Below are positions 11,331 to 24,680 of a DNA stretch of 64,000 nt, in pieces. The DNA is taken from NCBI GenBank assembly GCA_949752745.1, contig OX457026.1:27218116-27282115 (forward strand). The letters are read 5' to 3'. The stretch comes from Protula sp. h YS-2021 (taxonomy: Eukaryota; Annelida; Polychaeta; Sabellida; Serpulidae). The notes under the pieces were generated by a model. The model worked only from the letters and a program-made list of their open reading frames with translations. It was not told where the DNA came from and searched no databases. Numbering within the stretch: position 1 is the first letter of the stretch; the number at the start of each line of letters is the position of its first letter. Both the position numbers and the translations under genes were made by a program.

Positions 11331-14300
11331 AAGGTCCTGGTTTAAAAAATGCGGATTTTACAGCGTCTAATCACCCTTTATCAGTGAAGGAAATTTCATC
11401 ACTCTTTAGTAATTTTGGAAAAACCCAAACGCTGCAGCCAGCTTAAACTTGCACACGCATGCTGTGATGGCTTTCGTTGAGAGTTGGGCGATCAATACAC
11501 CGAGGCTGATATCATGCCAGTTTGAGCTACTGCTCTCAGCTTCTTGTCGCCTGTTTCGCAAAAATTGTTTTGTAGTTTTTTAGTTAAAAAATTAGGCGAA
11601 TGTAAGAAAAATACAGGAGGATCAACTAGACATACTGAAGTTTATCATAACCAAATTCCATTTTACCAGCCCTAACGGCCTCTGACTGGTTCCAAGGACA
11701 AACTGAAAAAAAACGGAAAAACATGACACAACTGCGTCTAAAATTTTCGTACAAATACCCTAGGGAATTTTTGCACATCTCCAAGTGTAATAAAACACAA
11801 CATTTAAGGCATTTTTTCCTCAAAATTTCATACAACCCCTGAATGCATATCGTCAGACATTCATGTAAAAATTGTAACTGTTTGCGTTTTTGACGATATC
11901 CGAACTTGATTACACTAGGAAAGTGAAGCGTTCCGAGTGTAAAAAAACAAGAGTTGTGATATGATTACATTTGAATATCAGTTGCATTGAATCCAGTGAC
12001 AGGACAACACACCTTTCAAATGCTGTCACCTAGCGTCAGATGTGCAATCAAGGGGATGAAAAGACAGCATGTCTTTCAGATGACCAGTGTGCAACCGAAG
12101 GCCAACAAGGACGAGGTAAACCCACAAGATCATTCAAGCAGAGACAGTATATACCAACCAACACCATTAAAACAAATTATCAAAACCTATATATGTAATG
12201 TAAAAGTGTAGTTTCCTATGACAATTGTCTTAAAACTCAGAAACTGACCAGCCTATGGAAAAACTACTTTTTTGTTCATGATTCTGTGACAACATGAACG
12301 CATGAGAGGGCCTGTCGCGGGATTAAGAACAGTTCCATCGGTCAGCTCCAGGTCGGTTCAATATGAGCATGAGGCGCAAAGGCCATGTTTACATGTTGCG
12401 GTAGATTTGAATAACCCCAAGATAATGGCATGTCAGGTTTGGTTAAATAGCCGCAAGCTTGATTGTGTTTGTGGAACGCATAGAAGAGTGGAACAACGAC
12501 GTTTTTGTTGGATATGGTTTGATGAAGCTCAATTCCATACGTACCAGAATGAAGCAGTTCCTTATCAACTTGCTCCAAAAAGTAAATCCGAGCATCACCG
12601 AGCTAGTTAGAGAAGAGTCTAATTTGATGATGGGAATGCAGCAAGGTTATGTTAATGATGGGGATGATGGCGATGATAGGGAGCGTCCTGTACTAAACGC
12701 GCCCGTGCGCTGTTGCCCATGTTTCAACAAAAGCAGTAATTTCTTGTCATTATGGGTGATTTCATAATGGAAAATAACATTGCTCTGGAGAAATTCGTCA
12801 GTCCTGGGGTTGCACAACTGACAAAAACAACTGTAACCTCAACGATTTAAGAGAATTTGCTTAAACGGAACCATAATGAGCTAAAAACTATTGCATGTAA
12901 AAAATTGGTTTAATTCAAATTTACGTCTAGACCCTTTACGCCTAGCTTCAAATGGCGAACATAATAGCTCCAGAGTCTGGCTACCCTTTCAAACTCTGTG
13001 ACATTAGCAACTTCAAGGTATGTTTTAGCCTTTTGTGACCACGATTACGAAGGAACCGGAATTAGCACATATGTCGAGGCTGCCCATGATCCGTAGATGG
13101 CACCCTGCAGCCATACACTTCAGATAAGCAACGATAAGACAATGCATAAATGCATAGCTCATCCTCTTCGTTTCTGTCAGAACAGGTCTCGTTGACAATT
13201 TATAGTGCTCGTAGGAAGACCAAATAAATACTGGAAAACTTGGAAACTCTTTAGAGCTCCGAAAATGAATTCTTGGCTACGATGAGGGTATCCTCTGCCC
13301 TGTCCAAGAGATCTCGAAGCCACAAGCAAATTCCTCCCATTGAAGAAGCTAGACATTTTGACTCAAATCAATTCATCCGAGTCTTAACGACATAAAAAGT
13401 TGATGTTAGATACGATGAAGCAAGAACTGCTAGACTCAGAAAAGTATAGGAAAGGTGCCTCCGGGATTACGTCTATTGATAAGGACGCATAAGAGAGAGT
13501 AAGAGGTTCGAACAGGACTAAAAACTTTACATCAACGCGTTGCACATAGAAAATGTTCTTGTGGCAAGTAATCTGTATCTCCGTTTCTCAGCAGCTACGA
13601 GCTGTGTCTGGCTGGAAATCAGAACCTTTTGCACAAAGAAGTGTAGTGTTAACCAGATAGTATTTACTGTTCATGCAGACTGCTCATTCTTTGTCTCTCA
13701 TGGTTGAATTTTTGTTTTTAAAAGCGACCGAGTTTGAGAACAGGATTGTCGTTATCCGCTAGGCCTGTGGCCCGAGACCACTAGGTTTTGAACAAAACCA
13801 CTTACTTCTAAACACTTCTGAAACGTGACTTTTGTTCTATAACGGCTTGCTTGAGAGTATTTTAATATGAAAGAAAACTAAAATATATAGTTCTTGTTGT
13901 ACAGGTCACAAACTAAATGCTTATACCTCAACTTGATAAGAATATAACTTCTTCTGTCTATCACCAGTAGGCCGATACCAATAGCAAACAATTTATATTT
14001 TCACCTTCAATTGCAAAAAAATTTTGGCTGGGAATGTGTATTCTGATAAATACTTAATTACAGAGTACTCTCGTTATACCACAATTCTCGCTATAACGCC
14101 AGCAAACCCTGGGTGCCGTTTTTTATTTAATTCCCTCGTTGTACCGCCAAATTTCTTAACGTCTTAAAATTTGCGGTCCCAAAATGCGATTTACAGTGTA
14201 ATTTACGCTCGTTATGCAGCCATCAATTTTACCTGGAGATTTTTTTTACAAGAAGTCCAAGTCAAAGGCTCTAATTCTTTTGTGTTGTTGATTTTATTAC

Positions 14301-14530
14301 CATAGCAAAGCACTTGAGCAGCATGAATAGGTGCACGGTGTGAGCATGAATGCTAGAACAAAGGCATTGTGGCTATCCTGTTATCACATTGGATTAGGAA
14401 GCATCCCAGTTGGAGTGCCATTATGCAAATCAGATAAAATTTCAAATTGTCATGAAAAAGTTGCGGAACAGAATTTAGGTTTAGCATTTCAAATCGTTTC
14501 AAAATGGAAAAGAAAAGACAGCATTTTCTT
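11331..14530. other. intergenic sequence without recognised genes
   Basis: Short frames only, for example 11987-12211 and 12302-12767, and none has a family motif. Around 14070-14220 there are pieces such as CTCGTTATACC and CTCGCTATAACGCC. They resemble the terminal parts of pogo-like MITEs, but no complete inverted pair was found. Confidence 0.45.
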
Positions 14531-14531
14531 T

Positions 14532-14830
14532 TTTTTCTCGGTATGTCTCGCTGCTATTTTAACGGTTTAAATCTTAAAATAAAATTAACTTCTGAGTGTT
14601 TTACAAGTTCGCTTCTTTCTGGCGTTTTTATGTCAGAAAGAGAGCGAAATTTTCTAGGGGAGCGAAAATTGACCAATCACAGGTACGCTTTATTCGGGTC
14701 ACGTGGTCAGCAATATAGTTTCGCTCCATTCTAGTTTGGGCCTTTTTTAACTTACAATATCATAGCAGTATTTAACCTAAATGTTATACCATTGTGCTAA
14801 ACATAGTTTGTCTAAAGTCCGTATTGCACG
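14532..14830. repeat. dispersed repeat, copy A (about 300 bp)
   Basis: Matches 20070-20365 in the same orientation over roughly 290 bases with scattered differences. Both begin at TTTCTCGGTATGTCTCGCTG. Both keep 'GACCAATCACAG' and, about 20 bases on, 'GGGTCACGTGGTCAG'. Similarity stops on either side. A short open frame (MSRCYFNGLN...) is kept in both, but this may only reflect the similarity. Confidence 0.8.
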
Positions 14831-15440
14831 AGGCCTGTTTTATGAACGTTTTCGAGGAAAGAGCCGTGTGTCCCCATGTAAACACTGCTGGGCACACTGA
14901 TAATGAGCGATTCTCAAAAGCATCCTGCGATAGAGCACTGCACTATCTCCAGGCATTACGGAGTGAGCTCATTAGCATCACTTCAAAGGGATCCCGGGAA
15001 AATCCCACTGCCTGGTGTTAATTACTCAACGCCACATATATTTGAATGCTTTTTCTTTTTCTATGTAGCTTAAATTCATATTCCGTTTGACTGTACACCC
15101 CGAAACAACACAAAAAGATAAAATAAAATGCATCCTTTTTGGACGACGAAACTTTTAAATTAATAGATCTCTATAAAGAGAAAGATATTTTGTGGAAAGT
15201 ACAGCATGAAGACTACAACAAAAAGGAAAAACGAACAACGGCTTTAAAAGAAATAGCTGAAAATATGGCAAATCTCTGTATCCATGACCTCACCCAACAC
15301 GTTTTTTTCTTCCGATTTATTCTTTTGATTTTTTTTTTTGCAAATCAATGCAATAATTATACTGGAAAGTATAATTTCTTTCTTTTCACGTCCTCCATCT
15401 TTGAAACTTTTGATTTATTTGCTATGTTTTTACATTGCAT
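14831..15440. other. unassigned sequence
   Basis: Contains an uninterrupted frame at 15139-15456 that reads as Lys/Glu-rich and then Phe-rich peptide. It has no recognised domain and the end is simple T-rich sequence. No gene is supported. Confidence 0.4.
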
Positions 15441-15612
15441 TCATTATAATTATTAGCCCCCCCCCCATCCCCGCGCAGCGCGGAGCGACGGACTCATGAA
15501 ACGGGCCCCGTTCGTCCGTCTGTCTGTCTCCATCTATAGTAATAAGTTTTTACGCACCATATCTTAGTGACATATATAGTTAATTCATTTCTTTCTTGCA
15601 TCCAGAGAGAAC

Positions 15613-15614
<2 letters not shown>

Positions 15615-15710
<96 letters not shown>
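15615..15710. repeat. (AT)n microsatellite
   Basis: About 48 uninterrupted AT units. A C-run and a GC-rich 'CGCGCAGCGCGGAGCG' stem followed by a 'GTCCGTCTGTCTGTCT' phrase lie just upstream (15455-15530). A similar GTCCGTCTGTCCGTC phrase recurs at 27930. Confidence 0.95.
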
Positions 15711-16065
15711 CGCGAGGTTATTTTTGCTTTTTCTTAAATAATGGAGATCCGTGAACTGTGGTTATTAGTTGTTGTTTTTTTTTCAAAATAAATTCCATTT
15801 GTTACTCGCAATTTAGAAAAGAAGTGTTCATTTCATAGACGGGTGGTGCGGTGGGGGACTTAACCATTTCACTGGTATATTTTTTAAATATAGATAGGGA
15901 GTAGGGAGCAATATAAACCCTCATTAAGTCAAGATAGAGTTCGCCCTGTGTAAACTAGCAAGGGGTATAACTCATAAAACGCAGGCATTTTTCTTAGGAT
16001 TTCAAAAGGAATCATAAAAAACCCCTTTAGGCCAGGAGTACAAGCTAGCGTGCCTGGAAGCCGGG

Positions 16066-17220
16066 ATGGACCCAAGCAGCGACGAGGCGGTTCAGCAGCT
16101 GAATGAGCCAGCCGAGCCTAAATGGCCCACTGCAGCCTCCCCCAGGACGCAGATAGCCATAAAGGACATAGAGAAGCAGTTCGCACCCACAGTGGTGCGG
16201 AAAGAGGCAACCCAGACGCCATTCACTAAGCCTGGCTACGTCATCCAGCCGTTAATGTCTGCACCGTTGCTGGCTCCCATGACCCACAGCTTCTCAGGAC
16301 TATGGAGTGGCGAAGATGCCGAAAGTCGATTGGTCGGCACTCGATTACGCCGAATTCATCCATGAATGCGAGACGACAGTACACTCCCGAGTACCCGAGA
16401 GCAGGAAGAGACTGAGCTACGTGGTGGGCTGCTAGGAACGAGCAAGGAAGGCAATCAAGGCCTGCCGTTTGCTGCCGGATGACGAAGGATACCTGCACGC
16501 TCGTAGTATCCTGCAGTCAAGGTTCAGTCAAGGATCCAAGCCAGTTTGGACACCATGCTGCAGGGACCCAGCATAAAGCCTGGAGACGGGGAGGCCTTTA
16601 TGACGTGAGCAAGTGAGACAGAAGGATCTATCACAACTCTGGCGGCGATGAAGTGCGACTCCAGGGCCCACAACATCGACACCCGGCTGAAGGTTGCGCA
16701 GAGACTGCAAGCCTACAAGCGCAATCAATGGACTGAGGTGGCTCAGATGAGCTACCAGAAGAGCAAGGAACCAACATTACGACACCTGATGACGTTCATC
16801 AGTGAAAAAGCTAGATCGGTGTGCCACGTCTTTGGTTAGTCCGAGGTCAAGAAGGAAGAGAGGTCAAAGTAAACAGCCATCAGGTCAACAGAGTTGACTA
16901 CTTTAGCGAGCGCAGCCGGAGGCCAGCAACCCCCTCGCCAGCAGTAGAAGCCCAGGAAGTGCGCGACGGAAATTGCAAGCAAGTGTAGGACTGTGGGCAG
17001 TTCCAAAAGATGACGCTCCAAAAGAGGCTCGAGTGCTCCAGAAAAGGTCAAATGTGCCACAACCTCCCGGACACTTCGCGCGGGATTGTCGTCGGAAGAA
17101 GCGGTGTAAGATCCCGGACCGCATCTGTAAGCAGGAATGCGGTGGTTAACTGCACGGCGGCGGCCGGAACTAAGACGAGTTTCATAGGGGTGATCCAAGT
17201 GGTGGTGTGCAGCTCCGGGA
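16066..17220 (+). pseudogene. BEL/Pao gag-like region
   Basis: Begins at an ATG with an acidic/Pro-rich stretch. After a frame change near 16315 it continues as 'DWSALDYAEFIHECETTVHS', as in Pao-type gag. Later a Cys-rich part (about 16980-17125, across frames) could be the zinc knuckle. Interrupted several times. Confidence 0.6.
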
Positions 17221-17279
17221 ACTGAAAATCAAAGGCAGAACAGTCAAGTTTACAGTTAGCTCTGATCTGAAATTAGCCC

Positions 17280-18100
17280 GTGTTTAGTCCGTCAAGAATC
17301 GATGAACGAGAACGAGACCTTGGCCTGGTGTGGGATCCGGAGAGTGACTCCTTCCTGTTTGAAGTAAATCAGCTCCAGAAACCTCTGACCAAACGGGACA
17401 TGCTGTCGGAGATCTCCCTCTTCGATTCACTGGGTCTGGCAGCCCCAGTCCTGCTACCAACTAGAAGGTTGCTCCAGGAAATGTGCAGAGACTGCCTGGT
17501 TTGGGATGCGCCTTGCCTCCATCTACGGCAGAGCAGTGGCAAATCTGGAGACGCCTGTTACCGGAGCTCAGAATCGCAAGATGCGTAAAGAAAACGTTTG
17601 AAAACGGCGTTGACTACCAGTTGTACCTGTTCTGTGATGCCAGTGAAGTGGGTAACGGAGCTTGCGCCTAGCTCCGTTTTCGTAGACGCCAGTGGTGCAG
17701 TGACCTGTACTCTAGTGTTAGACAAGTCCAGAGTAGCCCCCATTAATGCGTAGACGTTGCCGCGTATGGAACTCACGGCGGCGGTAATGGGAGCCAAGTT
17801 CGCCTGCCACGTACAACACAAGCTGGATTGGCAGCTGAGTAGGGTAACGTTGTGGACCAACTCTATGATTGTCATTGGCTACCTGCACAACAACGAGCCC
17901 TGGTCCAAGACTTTCGTAACCAACCGCCTAGTCATATTCGTGAAGATAGAAGTCAGTCCGCCGACACACGTCGACGGTCAGAAGAATCAGACAGATGTGG
18001 CATCCAGAGGTTTGAGAGCAGGAAACGATGCTGGTCTAGCAGCGTAGTTGAAAAGTCAGGTATTTCTCTACCAGGCGGAAGAAGAGTGGCCGCAGATTCC
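17280..18100 (+). pseudogene. BEL/Pao reverse transcriptase C-terminus and RNase H
   Basis: 'LGLVWDPESDSFLFEV' and 'KRDMLSEISLFDSLGL' mark the post-RT linker. 'LFCDASEVGNGA' (about 17626-17665) opens the RNase H domain. 'MPRMELTAAVMGAK' and 'VTLWTNSMIVIGYLHNNE' carry its Glu and Asp-type sites, though the second site reads T-N-S where T-D-S is usual. The upstream RT catalytic core was not found, so this region is deleted or too decayed to see. Confidence 0.75.
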
Positions 18101-18379
18101 ACTAGCAGAGCAACAACCAGCTGACGACCCAGAAATCAAGAAGAGCAAAGTGGTAATCCTCGCGACCTAGGCTGGCCAAGGTCTCGACGCGGTTACCGAG
18201 CACTTCAGTGACTGGCAACGCCACCTAAGATCTTCTGCTTGGCTACTGCGACTCCAGAAGCAGCTGGTATCCCCGGCCGGAAGAAAGGTGCAGCCCAAAA
18301 AGACGTTTCTGATCCTGGAAGACGTTTAAGAAGCAGATAAAGCTCTACTTCGGCACATTCAGCGAACGTTTTTTAAAGA

Positions 18380-19650
18380 CGAGTGGCTTAAAGTATCGCA
18401 AGGGCAAGCTGTTCCCGCTCAAAGTCGCCTGGCTGCGCTGGACCCGCAAGTACAAGACGGTTGAACGGCGGTGAGAGGACGTTTGCAGTCTTCAGCCCTA
18501 CCAAGCCGAGCCAAGCACCCTCCATAGGCCAGTATTGCCAGAAACACATCACCTCACTAAGCTGATAGTCCAAGATGTCCAAGACAGGAGCGGTCACGTG
18601 GGTGCCAATCAGGTCTTGGCCAAGCTTAGGGAGAGAAGTGTGGATCGTCCGAGTTCGTGCGGTGGTTAACCTGGACCAGCATGTGAGATGCCGCCGGAGC
18701 AAAGCGGCCGCAGATGCCCCCCCCCCCTCAGAGAGGAGCATGTGACGCCGGATCGCCCCCCGTTCACCTTCACTGCGTTTGATTTTTTAGCCCTATGAAA
18801 GTGAAGTTCAGAAGTTAACGGACAAACCTTACGGCTGCGACTTAACCTGCCTGACGTCCAGGGCTGTCCTGGAACCAGCTCATTCCTTGACCGCTACAAG
18901 TTTCTTGAGCGCGTACACGCGTTTTTTTCAGTTGCTGCGGCCAGCTGGAGAAGTTGTTCAGCGACAACGGCGGGAATTCAGTCGGCGGCGAAAGAGAGAT
19001 GAGAGAAGAGTTGTAGCGCTGGAACGAGGAGCAGCTTAACCGGGCCTTCCTTCAAAGAGTGTTGAGTGGCATTTCAACCCGCCGTATGCCAGCCACATGA
19101 ACGGCAAGGTGGAACGCATGATCCGCTCAGTACGATGAGTTATGACGGCCGTCATCAGCTTGCTACTGCTGACCGACGAGCAGCTGTTGACCGTCAAATC
19201 CGAAGCAGAGCGAATCATGAACGACCGGCCGCTCACAGCAGTGGGCGAAGATCATGCCGACCCGGAGGTCCTGACTTCGGCGAAACTGCTGCTCCTGAAG
19301 ACCAGTTCCTGTCTCCTGTCAGCTCTTGTTTCAGCAGATGACAACTACGCAACCAGACGTTGGTGTCAAGCGCAACACGTGGCCAATGTTTTCTGGCGTC
19401 GCTGGGCGAAAGAGTACCTGCCGAGTTTTGCAGCAACGTCAGAAGTGGAGGAAGCCGGAACGAGACGTACACATGAGTGACGTGGTGTTGATGATAGGGG
19501 ACTCCCCGAGAGGACAGTGGCCCCTTGCTCGAGTCACAGGTGGCGACCCAGGTCGAGATGCTTTCGTGAGAAGCGTTGAGGTGACTAGCAGGGGAAGAAC
19601 GTATCGACGCCCGATCACTAAGCTATGGTTGTTGGAAGCAAGCGATTGAC
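18380..19650 (+). pseudogene. BEL/Pao integrase region and C-terminal domain
   Basis: Fragments in shifting frames include the stretch ending '...MNDRPLTAVGEDHADPEVLT' (19217-19275) with the N-x-R-P-L-T signature found late in BEL/Pao integrases, and the tail 'VVLMIGDSPRGQWPLARV' (19484-19535). A C-run at 18718-18726 breaks the frame. The product is not functional. Confidence 0.75.
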
Positions 19651-19684
19651 TGTGGTGTTTTTGCGCTTTCGTGGCCAGAGAGGG

Positions 19685-21435
19685 GGAGCGTTTGTGAAAA
19701 TTTAATTTGTTGTAAACGTTTCATAGTGCTTTTTTGGTTTGACGTTTTTGAACGTCTTGTCTTTTTTGGGCACATGCAACGCAAGAGGGACATGAGGGGA
19801 ATGAGTAACTCTCTTGTCTGTTGTAAAAAGCATGTACTTGTATTTAAATATGTACTTACACGTATTTATTGTTCAAACGTATTTAACCCATTGTTTGGAT
19901 TAAAAATGTCGTTCTAGAATTTCTTTATTGCTTAAGAGGTTATTCGCATAACAGGAACAATTTTCTCGTTTGAAATAGACAGCAGCAGCAAAGTAAAGTG
20001 GTACTTCATTTAATGTCAAAATTGTTTTCATGATCAAAGTCAATTTTTATTGTATATATGTGTTGAGGGCTTTCTCGGTATGTCTCGCTGCTATTTTAAC
20101 GGTTTAAATCTTAAAATAAAATTAAGTTCTAAGTGTTTTACAAGTTCGATACTTTCTAACGTTTTTGTGTCAGAAAGAGAACGAAATTTCCTACGGGAGC
20201 GAAAGTTGACCAATCACAGATGCGCTTTATTCGGGTCACGTGGTCAGTAATATAGTTTCGCTCCATTCTAGTTTGGGCCTTTTTTAACTTACAATATCAA
20301 AGCGCATTTAACCTAACCTAACAGTTATATCATTGTGTTAAACATAGTTTGCCTTAGGCCAGTATTATGTTCAACCTGGTTTAAGCTTATATACGCGTCT
20401 GTAAAGTAGTTTTTGGCTTCACCTTTTTCTGTTTTTTTAATCGTGTCTTGTTTAATGCTAAAATCAAATGACTCGATATATATTTCATGCGTTCAGTTTT
20501 AAGTTGTTATAATGTCACACGGTTTTATTGACATGTTTAATATCGGTTTGATGTGTTTTATACGACCCTCGTTACAAGCAAGTAAAAGGAGTTTTCATAT
20601 TAGTATCACCTTTTCTTTAAGTGATATCTAATTTTTTTGGTACCCTTTTGCCAAGTTTAGGTATTGGTTCAATTTCCATTAGTATGTAATTTAGTTTTCC
20701 TTCGTCAAAACCTCTCACCCCTCCCCTTAAAAAAATGAATAAAGATGTGAAAATGAAAAGATGGTCCTCAAATGGGAGTGAAAAATTGGCCAATCAAAAT
20801 TGCAAGAAAATAGAGTCACCTGATCTCTCACGCTTGGTAAAAACACTCCCTGAAAGTGAAAGGCAACACACATCTCATAAAGCCCAGAAGAGCAAAGAAT
20901 TGCAATAGCGTTTAAGCAGATTAGCGAAGAGAAAAGAAGTTAGAAGAGCAGTGCGAGCATAGTTTGGTGTGTTTAGAAGAGTAACCTCGGTGAATTAAAG
21001 TATAGTTCGAGCAGTGTTTTCAAGTGTTTCCAAGCAGTAAGGAGTACTTTTAATTATAGCTATGGATGTTATTGTTATAATTTATATGGTTCGGGAATAA
21101 CGATTATAAAAAACGAGTAGATAACTTATTATTTTACGTGAAAAACTTTTTATTAATATGCTTGTTTATCTGTTTCTCTGTTGGTAGAGAATCGCTACAC
21201 TTTGAAAAGAGTCGAAGGTGCCAGATCTTTATCCGTGTGTTAGAGCTCTCTGTTGTCAGTAGGGCTACAGTAGCGCATTACTCAATGTGTTTTTGTTATT
21301 GCTCTTTCTAGTGACGTTCTCACTCGTATCTCCTCCCCTTTTTTGGAGAGACAGTCGCTTGGGTTATAAGTTGTTGTCGCGGGTGTGAAGACGAATGTTA
21401 TTGTTGAATAAAGAAATAAAGTCGAGATATAGCAA
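19685..21435 (+). repeat. probable 3' LTR of the BEL/Pao element, interrupted by a repeat
   Basis: A purine-rich tract (AGAGAGGGGGAGCG, 19678-19691) is followed by TGTGAAAATTTAATTTG, as expected for a polypurine tract and LTR start. The far part (21170-21435) has GGTTATAAG, then AATAAAG repeats, then AGCAAC, which looks like an LTR promoter/polyA end. Dispersed repeat copy B lies between them. The left LTR is absent, so the limits are tentative. Confidence 0.45.
20070..20365. repeat. dispersed repeat, copy B (about 300 bp)
   Basis: Direct-orientation partner of 14532-14830. The CCAAT motif (20211-20215) and CACGTG (20237-20242) are kept at the same spacing as in copy A (about 14673 and 14700). 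Confidence 0.8.
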
Positions 21436-21439
21436 CTTC

Positions 21440-24400
21440 TTTTCTTGGTTCTTGGTTTTCTTGCCCTCTGTAGTTAAAAAACAGCAAATACACTTTACCT
21501 ACTTCAAGTAGTAAAACAAGTATTCCTTATATAGCTCATTTGAGCTTGCATTTTCAGGAATTTTTGGACCAAGCCATCATTTTTGTTAACCCGGACAAAA
21601 AGTGCAAATTGTAATCCTAAGGACAACGTGGTTCGGTTTTTATTTTTTGTGCCTATTGGGTCGAAGAAACAAGCTTCTTCACATATTGCATATACACCAT
21701 TACACATGTCACAGGTTTTTAAATGGTATAATAGACAATGTCTTTCGATATATTATTAGAGCTGTTCATTCTTTGGAGAATGTATCTCCATAGTATTTAA
21801 ACACTTTAAACGCGCTGGGGCCCGTGCGATTTATACACCGCCTGTATTAGACATTATGAAATACCTTGTCGACAACGAACACCCGCTACATCGAGTGCCA
21901 TTCGCTGGACGATACGACTTTTCAGTAATTGGTTACATCGCAACAGACGTGGAACAGCAGTGTTGCTGCACAGTCATAGGAAACAAAACTTGTTTTGAGC
22001 TTCAGTTGCAGCTCATAATGCTAAAAATACCCTGCCGGTGCAAATGTTAATTTTTAGATGATGAACTCTCTGTTATTCAGACGTCAAAAACACTGAGAAA
22101 CTCTGCGGAAGGACGATACTTTCTAACAATTCTTGGATAATTATTCTAAGACTATCTTGGATAATAATTCAACCAACGAAATTCACTCATGTTGTACGAC
22201 CTTTCAAACTGCTTGACAACTACGTTTCACTAGATAAGCTCTCAGACACAGCCATCAGGCCAGTGTTGTCTTCGCTGTACACTCCAACAATAAATTTGAA
22301 TATGAACCTCAGCACACCTCAGTGTCCGTTGGTATGAAGATGTGGGCCATTGTCAAGAAGGGCTTTGCTGCAAAGGGTTTAACACAAGCTGAATTTCTAC
22401 AGCTGCGTCTTTTTCATGGAGTTGAGGAGATCTCTCTTCCAGGACTATGCTTCTCAGTACTAGACAATTCGCGGCTAATGGTGCATATTGAAGTCACTAA
22501 GGGTGGAACGCAGGCAATACAATTTATTTGGTTGTGCACACACTGACACAAGGCATCAGCTTTCTCAATTAGCTGATTAAGGTAACAGCTGTAACACCCA
22601 TGTCGATATTCTGCGATGAACCACAGGTATCAATGCTAGAATCCCCCATGGATCTCTTAGTAATATCGGAGCGGGTATTGACCTTTGAACGGCTTTCCAT
22701 TTAAGGTGTTTGGGCACTTCTGAAGCAAAACTGGTAGGTGTTCCGAAGCAACTTGATGCAATGGACACCTTTTTCAGGTTCCAGTGGCGCCCTTCCAACT
22801 GCAGACGCATGCCCGGTTGCGCCCTTTTGTTGACGACTCTTCAGTCTTTCTTTGCTGTTGATAAATGTTTTGTTTCTCCGTGAAGGTTAAATTCTCGAAA
22901 AGGATAAGATGATATGTTTCTAAGGTCGGGGTTGGTCAATGCAGTGCCCACTTGCATCCTATGAGTCCCGTTACAGGTAGTCAGATCAACGACGCTCGAT
23001 GTGGTAACCACCTAGACCATCATACACTAGTTACTTATTGTTATTGATATTAACATAGAAGGCATAAAGATAGAAGCTATGTTTAAAGTAACTACATTTT
23101 CGTTTTGCCTGCCCTTTCACCATAATTACTTAATTTACTTTGATTTAGGCTGTTTGCATATCTTGAAAAAGTATCTATATGCATGTATCTTTAAACCTTT
23201 CAAAATCGGTAAACGCCAAATTTGGATTTAATATTTGGTGTCAAAGTCTCTTTCTCAATTAACTATTAATTGTTTTAAGCAGTAATTCAAGTATAACGCA
23301 AACATGTTGGTGACGAGACGAGATTCTCAAAGAAATCAAAACCCAAGATTACTTTTAAATTAAGATAGCTTATAAAGGCTTTACTCTTCTTATTTTGTGT
23401 TATAAAAACAACTAAAAGACTAAAAATTCTTCGTTTCAAAGACGTTGCTATTTTTGAAGCTATCAGCTCTAGATGTCTTCTCTCTCAATTTTCAGCATAA
23501 AATGAAGGATTGGCTAAAGCTAAATGAAGAATATAACAAGGAATATATATTAAATAGATATAAGACTGTACAGTGAAGATTTTAATGGTCATAACATACG
23601 GTAAGTATTATCTATTATGAACTTTTTATGTTACTTTTAGTTAAATCATTATTAACGCGATTTCTACAGAGACGTATATAGAAACTATTTTTTTGTTATT
23701 GAGCCATTATCAGCTTTTTTGTTCTTATCTGTTCATAACTTTGTTGCTTTCACTTAATCACTATCTCCTTCCATTGTTACACCCATTGCGTATAACAGCA
23801 ATACTTCATTCTGAGTGCGTACGATATATTTTTTGCTTGAAGCCGTAGGGCAGTACGGACCGACCCCGGAGACATTTTTTGCACTTAGTATGCTCAGATG
23901 GAGTGATGCGTAATCAGTACTGCGGTCAGCGAGCATTGATATTTGATTCGGTTTTTGCACTTAAGAAAATAAATATTTAGTAATTTTTTGCTACAAGTAA
24001 TGATTATTTCTGACGCAATACCCCCCCCCCCCTATCCGAGGCATTATATCAGTTATATCTTTATTAATTTCAAATCAACGCACACAAAATCACCCGAAGG
24101 ACGTGTGTAAAATTACCAACAATTTACCCTTTAAAATAAAAATATGTACCTTCAAAAATACCTTCCTTTCTGCCATCATTGATAATACACTTTAATTTAT
24201 GCTTCTTAAACTCATGTGGTTTGAGAACTAACCTCACAAGCCCGCCTCATAAACAAGTATTTTTTCCCTTTCGAACGTCCATTCTTATTTTTGTCAGTTC
24301 AACGGAAGTAACTTATTTCCACTCAAATCGCGAAATAACAACGCAACAAATACACAAATGGCGTAATTATATGACATTTGGAATTAGCTGACGTTTCGTT

Positions 24401-24680
24401 TTCAGGCTGTGCTGTAAATATCGTCACAGTAATGACTCATTTGTCGATCACTTTCAAGTCCGAAAACACTTTTTTTTGTTTACTGTTTACATCTGATCGC
24501 ATTATGAATATGCTTATAGGGGACACCATGCAATCTGGCCTATAAAAACTGCATGCTAGTTTTTTCTATCATTTCTTTGTACGCGGACCTCTAGGCGTAT
24601 AATAAAAAACATTTGACTGATTGATCAAAGATGTCGATATTAATTTTCTACAAATTACATCAAGTAACACCGCATAACTC
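21440..24680. other. intergenic sequence upstream of the MTDH-like gene
   Basis: Several 60-78 codon frames occur (for example 21856-22050 on the plus strand, 22577-22810 on the minus strand) with no recognised motif and no visible exon structure. A C-tract lies at 24021-24032. I assign no gene. Confidence 0.5.

Larger units (their letters stand above)
16066..19650 (+). mobile_element. BEL/Pao-type LTR retrotransposon, internal region, decayed
   Basis: Gag, Cys/His-type, reverse transcriptase/RNase H and integrase-tail segments follow one another in the plus sense. The 'LFDSLGLAAPVLLPTRRLLQ' block, the 'LYLFCDASEVGNGACA' RNase H start and 'MPRMELTAAVMGAKFACHV' are characteristic of BEL/Pao polyproteins. 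The final segment, 'GDVVLM..' type (here VVLMIGDSPRGQWPLARV), is the conserved C-terminal domain after the integrase. Dozens of stops and frameshifts make it non-functional. No matching 5' LTR was seen upstream. Confidence 0.85.

Noticed and set aside
12302..12767. Overlapping plus-strand frames with an acidic DGDDGDD stretch
   Set aside because: Short, overlapping in different frames, and without any domain or splice context.
13500..13520. GGTTCGAAC-like phrase as a tRNA or SINE B box
   Set aside because: No matching A box at the right distance and no cloverleaf could be drawn.
15139..15456. 105-codon frame rich in Lys/Glu and then Phe
   Set aside because: The second half is simple T-rich sequence, and no homologous family was recognised.
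21856..22546. Frames at 21856-22050 and 22322-22546 as possible exons of an unknown gene
   Set aside because: They have no recognised motif, no consistent splice sites and no phase-compatible partner. Composition looks non-coding.
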